From NCBI GenBank assembly GCA_009695405.1, contig SIAZ01000162.1:1-8254 (forward strand): DNA of 8,254 nt, given 5' to 3'. Shown here piece by piece: positions 1 through 6,720 of the stretch (position 1 is the stretch's first letter; each line of letters starts with the position of its first letter). The position numbers and the translations under genes are program-made. Under the pieces are notes generated by a model, which saw only the letters and a program-made list of their open reading frames with translations, had not been told where the DNA came from and did not search any database. This DNA is from Pedosphaera sp. Its GTDB lineage: Bacteria > Verrucomicrobiota > Verrucomicrobiia > Limisphaerales > UBA9464.

Positions 1-97
1 TACCGCTCGATAACCAGTTGCGAACGACCTCGCATTTGAACGATTTATCGAACTTCCGGCGCGTTTTTGTAGGGGAGTCTTTGATGATGGATTCCAT
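1..97 (-). CDS. IS3-family OrfA-like transposase, N-terminal fragment
   Basis: An ATG at 97-95 opens a minus-strand frame of 32 residues that continues beyond the left edge. After a short polar leader it contains RRKFDKSFKCEVVRNWL, which matches the start of the HTH_Tnp_1 domain of IS3-type OrfA proteins (pattern RRKF-x-x-x-FK-x-EAV, first helix of the DNA-binding helix-turn-helix). An AGAGGA-like purine tract lies about 10 bases upstream of the ATG and could be its ribosome binding site. OrfA normally binds the IS ends and supplies the N-terminus of the frameshifted OrfAB transposase. Only the first helix is visible, so intactness cannot be judged. The Cys where Glu or Arg is usual (FKCEVV) is slightly odd. 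Confidence 0.55.
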   Translation of the reverse strand, partial: MESIIKDSPTKTRRKFDKSFKCEVVRNWLSSG

Positions 98-145
98 GGT
101 ACAGGATTCCTCTTACTCTCCGTCCGAGAAATCGAAGCAACCTCA
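1..145 (-). mobile_element. Partial IS3-type insertion sequence (left-edge fragment)
   Basis: Reading the minus strand, homology to the ArnT-like gene stops abruptly at a TGA at 145-143. About 45 bases later a transposase-like reading frame opens and runs off the window edge. I place the outer IS end near 145, where the minus strand begins TGAGGTTGC; a TG end is usual for IS3-family terminal repeats. The junction is therefore inferred from loss of homology plus a transposase start. The other IS end and any target-site duplication lie outside the window, so family and exact boundary are provisional. Confidence 0.5.
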
Positions 146-979
146 AACCGACCGTTCCACGACGTGTTTACCGATGCCGACACGGAAATAGGCTCCCTCG
201 GTTTGTACTAAGGCAGGAACACCCCAAAGGCCGATTAAGGTCAAGGTCAAGAGTCCTCCTAGGATTCAAGCTCGAAAAGAGGAGGAGTCAAGGTGGGTTG
301 GTAAGCCTTGGGATTTCTCAGTTCTGGCTGTCCAAATGAGTGGAATGACCGCAATCCAAGCGATAGGATCCTTGGTAAGAAACCCGAGTGCTAAAAAGAA
401 GAAAAATCCAAAAAACAGACTGCTTCTTCGGAGCCGTTATGAGGGGGAAATAAGCCACTCGCACCCAAACTAACTGGCGAGGGTAACACATAGAACCATA
501 AGCATAGCGGCCACGGCGAGGTGAGCATGGACGAATACTTGTGGGTTGGTGGCGAAGAGGACCGCCGACCAAAGATCGACGCGGCATCCGGCGATGCGCC
601 GGCCCCAGAGGTAAATTACCATAGTAGTGAGGGCGGCGGCGAGGGTTGATGGCCAAGCAAAAGCGGCCTGAGATTTCCCGAAATTATGCAGAAAGAAGGC
701 TTGAGCCCAATAAATGAGGGGTGGCTTGTCGAAACGGTGATGTCCATTGAGCCTTGGAATTATCCAATCCCCGCTGTGGAGCATTTCCCGAGAAGCCTCG
801 GCAAAGCGGGGTTCGTCTTGGTCCATAAGAGGCAATTCTCCCAACCGGAAACCGAAGAGAAAGATCGATGTCAGTCCAACTAAGAGGACAAGCCTCAGAA
901 TTTCAAAGCGGTGGTATTTTGCATTTGTGCAAAGCACTGAGATTAAGTCTGGGTAATAACTATTTTTATTATTCTTCAA
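146..979 (-). pseudogene. ArnT-like (GT83/PMT fold) glycosyltransferase, truncated and degraded
   Basis: ArnT-type enzymes are multispanning inner-membrane proteins that move a sugar from undecaprenyl phosphate to lipid A or related glycans. From a TTG at 979 the frame shows a first membrane helix (about residues 29-46), the conserved periplasmic loop with catalytic-type DE (DQDEPRFAEASREML, D55-E56), GDWIIPRLNGH, DKPPLIYW and WGRR, all typical of the family. It stops at TAG 470-472. Family-like sequence resumes with FLALGFLTKDPIAWI (from about 400), then continues as GLWGVPALV and FRVGIGKHVVERS up to the IS junction. Lesions include in-frame stops at 470-472, 437-439 and 266-268. In the stretch 470-397 the alternate frame reads more like the family (VFWIFLL), which suggests a one-base loss near 470 and a one-base gain in the A-run at 393-397. 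The second conserved Asp (AD-M-L) is replaced by Ala at residue 158. Only about 278 of an expected 500-600 codons remain. The TTG start is uncertain. Confidence 0.85.
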
Positions 980-1103
980 ACTTCACCAGAGATTCGGTCA
1001 GGAAAGAAACTATTTTAAGGTTTCTCGATTTTAACAAAGCTGTCGGAATTTCGGCACAGGAATGGGGTGATTTAATCCCGTAAAAGTTGTTCCCGATCTG
1101 CAG
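980..1103. other. Divergent spacer between two damaged genes
   Basis: This 124-base spacer separates the divergently read ArnT-like and PAP2 pseudogenes and should have held promoters for both. It is AT-rich near the ArnT-like start. I see a short inverted repeat (AGAAAC at 1005-1010, GTTTCT at 1020-1025, nine-base AT-rich spacer) that could be an operator, but no convincing -35/-10 pair. Neither adjoining gene has a visible Shine-Dalgarno sequence, and both assigned starts are TTG, so true starts may lie elsewhere. Confidence 0.3.
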
Positions 1104-1874
1104 TTGTTTTTGGCCCGTCCAAGAGATGGGCAATCAGTGTTTATTTACCCATCGCAGACTGAGTGGACAGGCGCATGGGTTTTCTTTCGCCGGATTCTTA
1201 TCGCAGTATCTTTGATCGGGTTCCTTGTTGCTTTGGCGTTGATCGCAGATGAAACGCTTATGTCTCTCCGTGGCTCTGCCAATAATCCCTTTTTCCGAAC
1301 TTTGCCTTGGGTTCTTAGTCGCAGCGCAAATGGAGCGTTTCTTTTACCAGCAGCATTCTTTGTTATCTTAATCCTAAGGGAGAGGCGAAAAAGCCTTTGG
1401 CGTTGGATTATGATCTTGATGATTTCTGGAATCCTTGTGGGAACGGTGGGAACAGTCCTCCGATCTGTGATCGGACGCACTCGGCCGAATACCTCGGTTT
1501 TACAGGGGTGGTATGGCCCGAGATCTCAGGGCAAGTGGTTGGTTGGTCGCTATGCTTACAGTTCCTTTCCCTCGGGACATACTTCATTGGCGGCAGGCTT
1601 TGGACTCATGTTGTTCTGAGCAGGGAGGCGGTTGGGATTCATCGGATTGCTCTATGCCGCGCTTGCTGCATGGGCCCGTGTTTACTTTGGAGCACATCGA
1701 CCTTCTGATGTCGTCGCAGGCTTGATTGTCTGCGCAGTGGTTAGTGTGCTTCTTTGGCCTCGGGCACGAGCTTGGATAAAGATCGAATCGGACGTGTCTT
1801 TGGGGACGATAGCTTCGGGATCCGCAGTTAGTACGCATCAATCATGGGGAGAGATGGCCGTCCAACGGGGATAA
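1104..1874 (+). pseudogene. PAP2-family membrane phosphatase with in-frame stop
   Basis: PAP2 (type 2 phosphatidic acid phosphatase) proteins dephosphorylate lipid phosphates such as undecaprenyl pyrophosphate or phosphatidylglycerol phosphate at the membrane. All three active-site motifs are visible in one frame: R-x6-RP (R120, R127-P128), FPSGHTS (P156-H159) and RVYFGAHRPSD (R192, H198, D202), with hydrophobic segments at about 31-47, 79-91, 102-119, 161-171 and 203-214. A TGA at 1617-1619 (codon 172) interrupts the frame after GFGLMLF, and the same frame continues directly with AGRRLGFIGLLYAALAAW. A TGG-to-TGA change is the simplest explanation. Termination there would remove the catalytic His and Asp of motif 3, so the product should be inactive. 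Full readthrough length is 256 codons, normal for the family. The start is unsure: TTG at 1104 or GTG near 1137, neither with a clear ribosome binding site. It is divergent from the ArnT-like pseudogene, which suggests a shared lipid-carrier role. Confidence 0.85.
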
Positions 1875-2177
1875 ACTAATTGGGGATCAGACCTCAGAAA
1901 AGCGGGTGAACGATGGGGCAAACTTCCACCGTCTAACAAAGCTGCCGACTAGATTGCCACCCACCGAAAACGTCGAAGAACCTCCCTTTCTCTCCTCCTC
2001 CTGCTGATAGGTCGATCCCATTTGCTCTTACTCTCTCTTGGGACTAGAAGTTGGAGATTCGTCGGTATTAAATTAAGAATCTCAGGTGGATCAATGATTT
2101 CAGAGTGGGGTTAAAACCCTGTTCATATTGGGTGTTTGGACCCCGTTCCTTGATTAGAAACAGTCGCGCGTTTCAGA
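1875..2177. other. Gene-free stretch of about 300 bases
   Basis: This lies between the convergent ends of the PAP2 pseudogene and the proline racemase gene. Stops are frequent in all frames. The longest minus-strand ATG frame (2021-1887, 44 residues) has low-complexity EEERKGG and no recognisable family. A short inverted repeat at 2108-2119 (GGGTT, AA, AACCC) lacks a T-run on either side and is not a clear terminator. It may be the residue of an eroded gene or simple spacer. Confidence 0.5.
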
Positions 2178-3179
2178 TCAAATTCCTGATCGGATTCCCC
2201 AACAGAAGGGGTCCGATTCATTAAGAATTAAGGATGCCTCACCGGTGACAAAGGCGGTTCCGGTTACCACGGGCAAAACAGTGCCGACCGATCGGTCGGC
2301 CCAGCGGAAACTCCCCCGAAAGGAACTTCCCAAAATGCCTTCTTGGATCCATTCCGTGCCCTCTTCTAAAAAGCCTGCGGCGGCTAGGCAGGCTATTTTG
2401 GCACTGGTGCCCGTACCGCAGGGCGATCGGTCATAGGCCTTCCCAGGACAAAGCACAAAGTTACGCGAATTTCCGCCATAACTAGGTTTACCAAAGAGTT
2501 CCACATGATCCACTTCTGGATATCCTTGCGCATTCACTGCCTGTCGAATCTTCCAACTCCGCTCGGTTAAAGCTTCAATCGAAGCCACTTCAACTGGGGC
2601 CCCCGCGTTGTTCGTTAAGAAAAACCAGTTACCTCCCCAAGCGACGTCGCCAATGATCGGTCCCACTCCCGGAACTTGGATTGTGACCGCAACCGCTGAG
2701 CGATAGGAAACAACATTAGCCACGGAAACAGAACCATCGAGGTGAAGTGTGGCAGTGACTGGACCAACGGAAGTATCGATACGATGATCGCCCGGTTGAA
2801 TCCGACCTAAATGGGCGAGCGTGACTACTAATCCGATGGTGCCATGACCACACATACCTAAGGGACCGACATTATTGAAGAACAGGACCCCGAGAGAACA
2901 GGTCGGGTCATGGGGTTCAACGAGTAAAGCGCCCACTAGGACATCTGATCCCCGCGGTTCATTGACGACGGCAGAACGAAAGCGGTCATGCTCTGTTCGA
3001 AAACGGTCGATTCGTTCCGAAAGAGGGCCAGTGCCGAGGTCGGGCCCGCCAGAAAGAATCACCCGTGTGGGTTCACCCGCTGTATGGGAATCGATGACAC
3101 AAATGCGCTGAGGAAGAGCCATAGGTTTCATTTGATTAGATCGGGAGTTGAGTTGGGCATCTTGTTTTATCGGCCTCAT
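2178..3179 (-). CDS. Proline racemase family, probable 4-hydroxyproline 2-epimerase
   Basis: Cofactor-independent enzymes of this family invert the alpha carbon of proline or trans-4-hydroxy-L-proline using two cysteines as acid/base pair; the epimerase product, cis-4-hydroxy-D-proline, feeds catabolism to 2-oxoglutarate. The 333-residue protein has VIDSHTAGEPTRV near the start (28-40), MCGHGTIG with Cys110, GDVAWGGNWFF (178-187) and DRSPCGTGTSA with Cys254. Both catalytic cysteines are present, which argues against the trans-3-hydroxyproline dehydratases, where the first is replaced. The C-terminus (GEASLILNESDPF) ends as usual. The start at 3179 has a GGAAG at 3194-3190, ten bases upstream. 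ATGs at residues 17 and 20 would give the length nearer the family norm and are alternatives. It lies 47 bases downstream of cinA on the same strand, so cotranscription is possible. No hydroxyproline catabolic partners are in the window, so substrate choice is inferred. Confidence 0.9.
   Translation of the reverse strand: MRPIKQDAQLNSRSNQMKPMALPQRICVIDSHTAGEPTRVILSGGPDLGTGPLSERIDRFRTEHDRFRSAVVNEPRGSDVLVGALLVEPHDPTCSLGVLFFNNVGPLGMCGHGTIGLVVTLAHLGRIQPGDHRIDTSVGPVTATLHLDGSVSVANVVSYRSAVAVTIQVPGVGPIIGDVAWGGNWFFLTNNAGAPVEVASIEALTERSWKIRQAVNAQGYPEVDHVELFGKPSYGGNSRNFVLCPGKAYDRSPCGTGTSAKIACLAAAGFLEEGTEWIQEGILGSSFRGSFRWADRSVGTVLPVVTGTAFVTGEASLILNESDPFCWGIRSGI
2283..2300. repeat. Perfect 18-base palindrome inside the racemase gene
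   Basis: GCCGACCGATCGGTCGGC is identical to its own reverse complement. On the minus strand it encodes A-D-R-S-V-G near the racemase C-terminus. It has no loop, so it is more a two-fold-symmetric binding or cleavage site than a hairpin. It may be chance plus codon use. Confidence 0.6.
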
Positions 3180-3189
3180 TTATTGGTCA

Positions 3190-3194
3190 CTTCC
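3190..3194 (-). promoter_or_regulatory. Probable ribosome binding site of the racemase gene
   Basis: On the minus strand GGAAG precedes the ATG at 3179 by ten bases. It is one of the few Shine-Dalgarno-like tracts in front of any gene here and is the reason for preferring this start over the internal ATGs at 3131 and 3122, which have none. Confidence 0.4.
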
Positions 3195-3226
3195 GTACAA
3201 GAAGCGTCGCAATAATTCCAAGATGA

Positions 3227-4501
3227 TCAGGCGGTGCCGCCCGCTTGGATCCGGCGCAATAAACGGCTCAAGGCTTGCTGCGCTGTTAGGTATTTAAAGG
3301 TCTCTCGGTCAAAGGCATTAATTTGGTGAAACACCTCTGTTCCATGGTCGCTAGCGATGCCAATAAAGACGGTTCCAACCGGTTTCCCGAGGGTCGCACC
3401 GGAGGGACCGGCGATGCCTGTAACCGAGATAGCCCAATCGGCAGAACCTGCTTTCCGGGCACCATCGGCCATCGCTCGAGCGGTTTGTTCGCTGACCGCA
3501 CCATGGTCGCGCAAGGTTGATTCGGGTACACCGAGAGCTGTTATTTTGGCGGCGTTCGCATAGGTTACAAAACCCGCAGTTAGGACAGCAGAAGCCCCAG
3601 GGATATTGGTGATGCGGTTGGCGATATGACCACCAGTGCAACTTTCAGCGAGCGCGAGGGTCTGCCCGCGAGCAGCCAAGGCGTTAACCACAACCGACTC
3701 GAGTATGTCGTCTTGAGCGCCGAAGATATGGGGGCCAACCCATCTTTGGGTTATGAATTCTGCTTCGGCTACAAGGGCATCTGCTTGCAAGCCTCGGGCG
3801 ACGAACCGCACGTCGACCTCGCCAACCCGCGCACAGAATCCAAGATCCATTCCTTGGTCAGTTAGATGTTTCAAGGGTCCAGCTATTAGTTCCTCCATTG
3901 CCGATTCACCGAGGCCCGTTGTCTTAAGGGTCCGGCAGGCAAAGCCATCGACAGCTGGGAAAAGCCGTTGGATCAGTGGGGCAACTTCGGTATCAAATAG
4001 AGGTCGAAGTTCCCGAGGTGGCCCCGGCAACATCACCAACCAAGAAGGTCGTCCGTCGTGGCGAAAAGGATTAGGCGAAACTTGGATAGCAATTCCCGGT
4101 GCTGTGCCGTGGCGGTTAGGTAGAACTACCGCCCCTTCCGGAATCATAGCTTCCACATGCGTCCGCAATGGTATCGGTCGGCCGCGTGAAATAAAGTATG
4201 CGTGAATCTGAGCCTCGACCGAAGCATTTCTGTGGAGACTTAAGCCTAGGAGTCCAGCGATCCGCTCTCGAGTAATATCGTCGCAGGTTGGACCTAGGCC
4301 GCCGGTGGTAATAACCAAATCTGCCCGCGATAATCCTTCACGGACAGCCTGCTCGATATCGATAGCGGTATCGGGCACTGCCACCTGGCGATTGACCATG
4401 TATCCCAAGTCAGCCAATCGTGCACATAGCCATTGCTGGTGTGTATTTAAGACTCGGCCCAACATCAATTCGGACCCTGTATTGATCAACTCAATCGTCA
4501 T
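3227..4501 (-). CDS. cinA: CinA, two-domain nicotinamide-nucleotide amidase family protein
   Basis: CinA couples an N-terminal molybdopterin-binding-like (COG1058) domain, with ADP-ribose/NMN pyrophosphatase activity in characterised members, to a C-terminal PncC amidase that deamidates NMN to nicotinate mononucleotide in the pyridine nucleotide salvage cycle. It is cytoplasmic, and in some bacteria it is linked to competence. The N-domain begins MTIELINTGSELMLG and shows TTGGLGPTCDD (65-75) and the LPGPPREL loop (158-165). The PncC domain carries LAESCTGG (Ser287), TYANAAK (Tyr314, Lys319) and TGIAGPSG (361-368), the expected catalytic set. The frame is open for 41 more codons upstream to 4624, but the family start is MT-I-E at 4501, giving 424 residues, the usual size. 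No Shine-Dalgarno is visible. It is divergent from the M13 peptidase gene and followed at 47 bases by the racemase gene. Confidence 0.95.
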   Translation of the reverse strand: MTIELINTGSELMLGRVLNTHQQWLCARLADLGYMVNRQVAVPDTAIDIEQAVREGLSRADLVITTGGLGPTCDDITRERIAGLLGLSLHRNASVEAQIHAYFISRGRPIPLRTHVEAMIPEGAVVLPNRHGTAPGIAIQVSPNPFRHDGRPSWLVMLPGPPRELRPLFDTEVAPLIQRLFPAVDGFACRTLKTTGLGESAMEELIAGPLKHLTDQGMDLGFCARVGEVDVRFVARGLQADALVAEAEFITQRWVGPHIFGAQDDILESVVVNALAARGQTLALAESCTGGHIANRITNIPGASAVLTAGFVTYANAAKITALGVPESTLRDHGAVSEQTARAMADGARKAGSADWAISVTGIAGPSGATLGKPVGTVFIGIASDHGTEVFHQINAFDRETFKYLTAQQALSRLLRRIQAGGTA

Positions 4502-4628
4502 GGGGGTACAGTGGTCGAAGTCGGCTGACACACCAACTGGGAAGATCCTTTTATCCCCGCCCGGCAAGTCTCCGTATTTCGGGGTTTCAGATCTGTCTTT
4601 TGGAAGCAGTCCTGGTACTTTCAAAACT
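4502..4628. promoter_or_regulatory. Divergent intergenic region between cinA and the M13 peptidase gene
   Basis: These 127 bases separate the two divergent start codons and must contain the promoters of both genes if neither is read from further away. TTGGAA on the plus strand near 4599 and a GATAAA-like element on the minus strand near 4555 resemble single promoter boxes, but I see no well-spaced pair. Neither start has a Shine-Dalgarno tract. Confidence 0.35.
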
Positions 4629-6683
4629 ATGAAACGCCTCTTTTGCCTTCTAGCCTTTGCCCTCTACACCGGCTGCGGTACGCCTCCTCCTGTACCCCCT
4701 GTTCCGTCGGTAAGCGTCCCGCGAATTCCTGATATTCCAAGGTTTTCTGTCGACTATATGGATCGATCATTCAAACCCTCTGACGACTTCTACGCCTTTG
4801 CCGCTGGGACTTGGCGTCGAAATAATCCGGTGCCAGGAGACAAATCTCGATGGAGCGGATTTGATGAATTGGACCAACGTAATTGGTTCTTAATCCGGCA
4901 AATCCTCGACGAGTCTGCGGCGCACCGAGTGAAGGGCAAGGCGGCAGTACAGGTGGGGGATTTGTATGCATCGGCCATGGATATTTCGCTCAGCGAACGT
5001 CGCGCATTTTCTCCGCTGACTCCTGATTTTAAACAGATCGATGCTCTCCAAGACACATCCTCTCTCTTAGCGCTGGTAGGTAAACTTCATACACGCTCGA
5101 CTGGAGTTTTATTTGGTACTGGAATTGAAGCCGACGCTAAAAATAGTGTTACCTATGCACTCTATTTATCTCAAGGCGGACTAGGTCTCCCTGATCGTGA
5201 TTACTATTTGGCTGAGGGCTTTGCCAAACAGCGGGACGCTTACCGAGTTCATATTTCCAAGATGTTTCACCTGTCTGGGATAACCGTTGCCGCTGCTGCT
5301 GCTGCGGCGGACACTGTCCTCGAACTCGAGACCGCTTTAGCTCAGGTTAGTAAGCCTCGAGTTGAACTTCGGGATGCTCTCGCTAATTACACCAAACTGA
5401 ACCGCACCGAACTCTCTGCCTTGACACCAGCGTTGGATTGGAATCGCTACTTGATTGCTGTGCAGGCAGTAGGAGTGACAGAAGTCATTGTAGGGCAACC
5501 TCAGTTCTTTCGAGGTTTAAACACCCTCCTTGTTGAGAAACCACTGACCGCTTGGAAGACCTATCTTCGTTGGCAGGTCATCCGGAACGTCGCCCCTTGG
5601 CTCCATTCGTCTGTCGCTCAGGAGTCTTTTGCCTTTTATGGCACAACACTGCGTGGCCAACTCACTCAGGAACCACGCTGGCAACGGGCGTCTAAGTTAG
5701 TTGACTCCAACCTTGGCGAAGCCCTAGGCGCGATCTTTGTCGAACGACATTTCACAGATGAAGCCCGACGGCGAATGCGCGAGTTGGTTGCAGATTTACG
5801 CACAGTTTTTGTTGATCGCCTCGCCCGATTGGACTGGATGAGTAACGAGACTCGGATGAAGGCGCGAGCTAAGTTTGAGCAATTCACCCAGAAAATCGGC
5901 CATCCTGTTGTCTTCCGCGACTACTCTCGCCTTGTTATTCAGCGCGATGACCTGATCGGTAATCTGCAGCGAGCGGCGGAATTCGAGCATCGCCGTCAGG
6001 TCAAGCGTCTCGGTGGAACCGTCGACAAGACGGAATGGGAAATGACCCCCCAGACGGTCAACGCCTACTTTAATCCATTGCAGAACGAAATCGTTTTCCC
6101 TGCTGGCATTTTGCAGCCGCCTTTTTTCGATGTGACCCTCGATGACGCGATTAATTACGGAGCCATTGGGGTAGTTATCGGTCACGAAATCACCCACGGT
6201 TACGACGATCAAGGCCGGAAGTTTGATGCCTCAGGGAATCTAAATGACTGGTGGACGGCAGCAGATGCGACGGAGTTCGATCGTCGAACGCAGAAGTTAG
6301 TCGAGCAATACGGTGGTTATGAAGCTTTGCCGGGTAAGAAGGTGAATGGGCGATTAACCTTGGGCGAAAACATAGCCGACTTAGGAGGGGTCACCATCGC
6401 CTTTGAAGCCCTTCAACGCGCTTTGGTCCGTGACCCAGTTAAGCGTAAAACGATCGATGGATTCACACCAGAGCAGCGTTTCTTTTTATCACTCTCCCAA
6501 CTCTGGCGGTCGAATTATCGCGAGGCTGAATTGGTGCGACGCTTGACAGTTGATCCCCATTCCCCGGCCAATTTTCGAGGGATCGGGGCGCATCTGAATC
6601 ATCCTGTTTTCTATCAAGCTTTTGGTATTTTAGAAGGGTCTCCAATGTGGTTAGCACCCGAAAAAAGAACCGTCATTTGGTAA
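4629..6683 (+). CDS. M13 family zinc metallopeptidase (neprilysin/PepO-like), putative lipoprotein
   Basis: M13 enzymes are zinc endopeptidases that cut short peptides; bacterial exported forms act outside the inner membrane. The 684-residue product starts with a signal peptide, MKRLFCLLAFALYTGC, with Cys16 as likely lipidation site, although the lipobox (Tyr at -3) is atypical, followed by a proline-rich linker. The N-domain begins about residue 44 (DRSFKPSDDFYAFAAGTW) and includes GGLGLPDRDYY. The catalytic domain has the substrate-binding NAYF (478-481), zinc motif HEITH (His519, Glu520, His523), DDQGRKFD and ENIADLGG (Glu580, Asp584). It ends with the canonical LAPEKRTVIW. All key residues are present and the length is normal. 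The frame is open upstream to 4305 but that overlaps cinA antisense; ATG 4629 is chosen because it directly begins the signal peptide. An alanine run (221-227) comes from GCT-type repeats. Confidence 0.95.
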   Translation: MKRLFCLLAFALYTGCGTPPPVPPVPSVSVPRIPDIPRFSVDYMDRSFKPSDDFYAFAAGTWRRNNPVPGDKSRWSGFDELDQRNWFLIRQILDESAAHRVKGKAAVQVGDLYASAMDISLSERRAFSPLTPDFKQIDALQDTSSLLALVGKLHTRSTGVLFGTGIEADAKNSVTYALYLSQGGLGLPDRDYYLAEGFAKQRDAYRVHISKMFHLSGITVAAAAAAADTVLELETALAQVSKPRVELRDALANYTKLNRTELSALTPALDWNRYLIAVQAVGVTEVIVGQPQFFRGLNTLLVEKPLTAWKTYLRWQVIRNVAPWLHSSVAQESFAFYGTTLRGQLTQEPRWQRASKLVDSNLGEALGAIFVERHFTDEARRRMRELVADLRTVFVDRLARLDWMSNETRMKARAKFEQFTQKIGHPVVFRDYSRLVIQRDDLIGNLQRAAEFEHRRQVKRLGGTVDKTEWEMTPQTVNAYFNPLQNEIVFPAGILQPPFFDVTLDDAINYGAIGVVIGHEITHGYDDQGRKFDASGNLNDWWTAADATEFDRRTQKLVEQYGGYEALPGKKVNGRLTLGENIADLGGVTIAFEALQRALVRDPVKRKTIDGFTPEQRFFLSLSQLWRSNYREAELVRRLTVDPHSPANFRGIGAHLNHPVFYQAFGILEGSPMWLAPEKRTVIW
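5289..5309 (+). repeat. Alanine-codon microsatellite in the M13 gene
   Basis: Seven successive Ala codons, four of them GCT in a row, encode residues 221-227 of the M13 peptidase, in the helical N-domain just before VLELETALA. Related proteins also tend to have Ala/Glu-rich sequence here, so it is tolerated. The triplet repeat can expand or contract in frame. Confidence 0.6.
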
Positions 6684-6696
6684 CAACAAGTTCGAA

Positions 6697-6720
6697 ATCA
6701 GGAACGGTCTTTCTCCTGAT
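6697..6720. terminator. Possible hairpin between convergent genes
   Basis: ATCAGGA (6697-6703) and TCCTGAT (6714-6720) form a perfect 7-bp stem with a ten-base loop, overlapping the stop codon of the minus-strand glycosyltransferase gene and 14 bases past the M13 stop. On the minus strand it is followed by a moderately T-rich stretch (TTTCGAACTTGTTGTT), on the plus strand by none. The stem is short and AT-balanced, so it is a weak candidate terminator at best. Confidence 0.3.

Noticed and set aside
318..656. A separate 112-residue minus-strand protein
   Set aside because: Its N-terminal half is an out-of-frame reading of the ArnT-like gene. Only the middle (VFWIFLL region) is plausible ArnT-like sequence, explained by compensating indels in the pseudogene.
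1617..1619. TGA recoded as tryptophan or selenocysteine in the PAP2 gene
   Set aside because: Other interruptions in the window are TAG and TAA as well as TGA, TGA is used as a normal terminator for cinA, the epimerase and GT2, and Trp is written TGG throughout the intact genes. No selenocysteine-type position is known in PAP2 proteins. A nonsense mutation is simpler.
1887..2021. A 44-residue minus-strand ATG frame in the gene-free stretch
   Set aside because: It has low-complexity EEERKGG, no recognisable motif and no evidence of conservation. The GGAGG-like runs nearby come from its own repetitive purine tract.
2108..2119. GGGTT-AA-AACCC inverted repeat as a terminator for the epimerase gene
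   Set aside because: The stem is five base pairs with a two-base loop that cannot fold well, it lies about 60 bases past the stop, and no T-run follows on either strand.
3323..4205. Plus-strand open frames antisense to cinA (up to 150 codons)
   Set aside because: They contain no family motifs, are rich in Arg/Ser/Pro as expected for the antisense of a coding gene, and lie wholly inside an intact cinA.
5796..6212. A 138-codon minus-strand frame antisense to the M13 catalytic domain
   Set aside because: It is the mirror of a conserved coding region with the HExxH motif in the opposite strand, with no start signal and no recognisable product.
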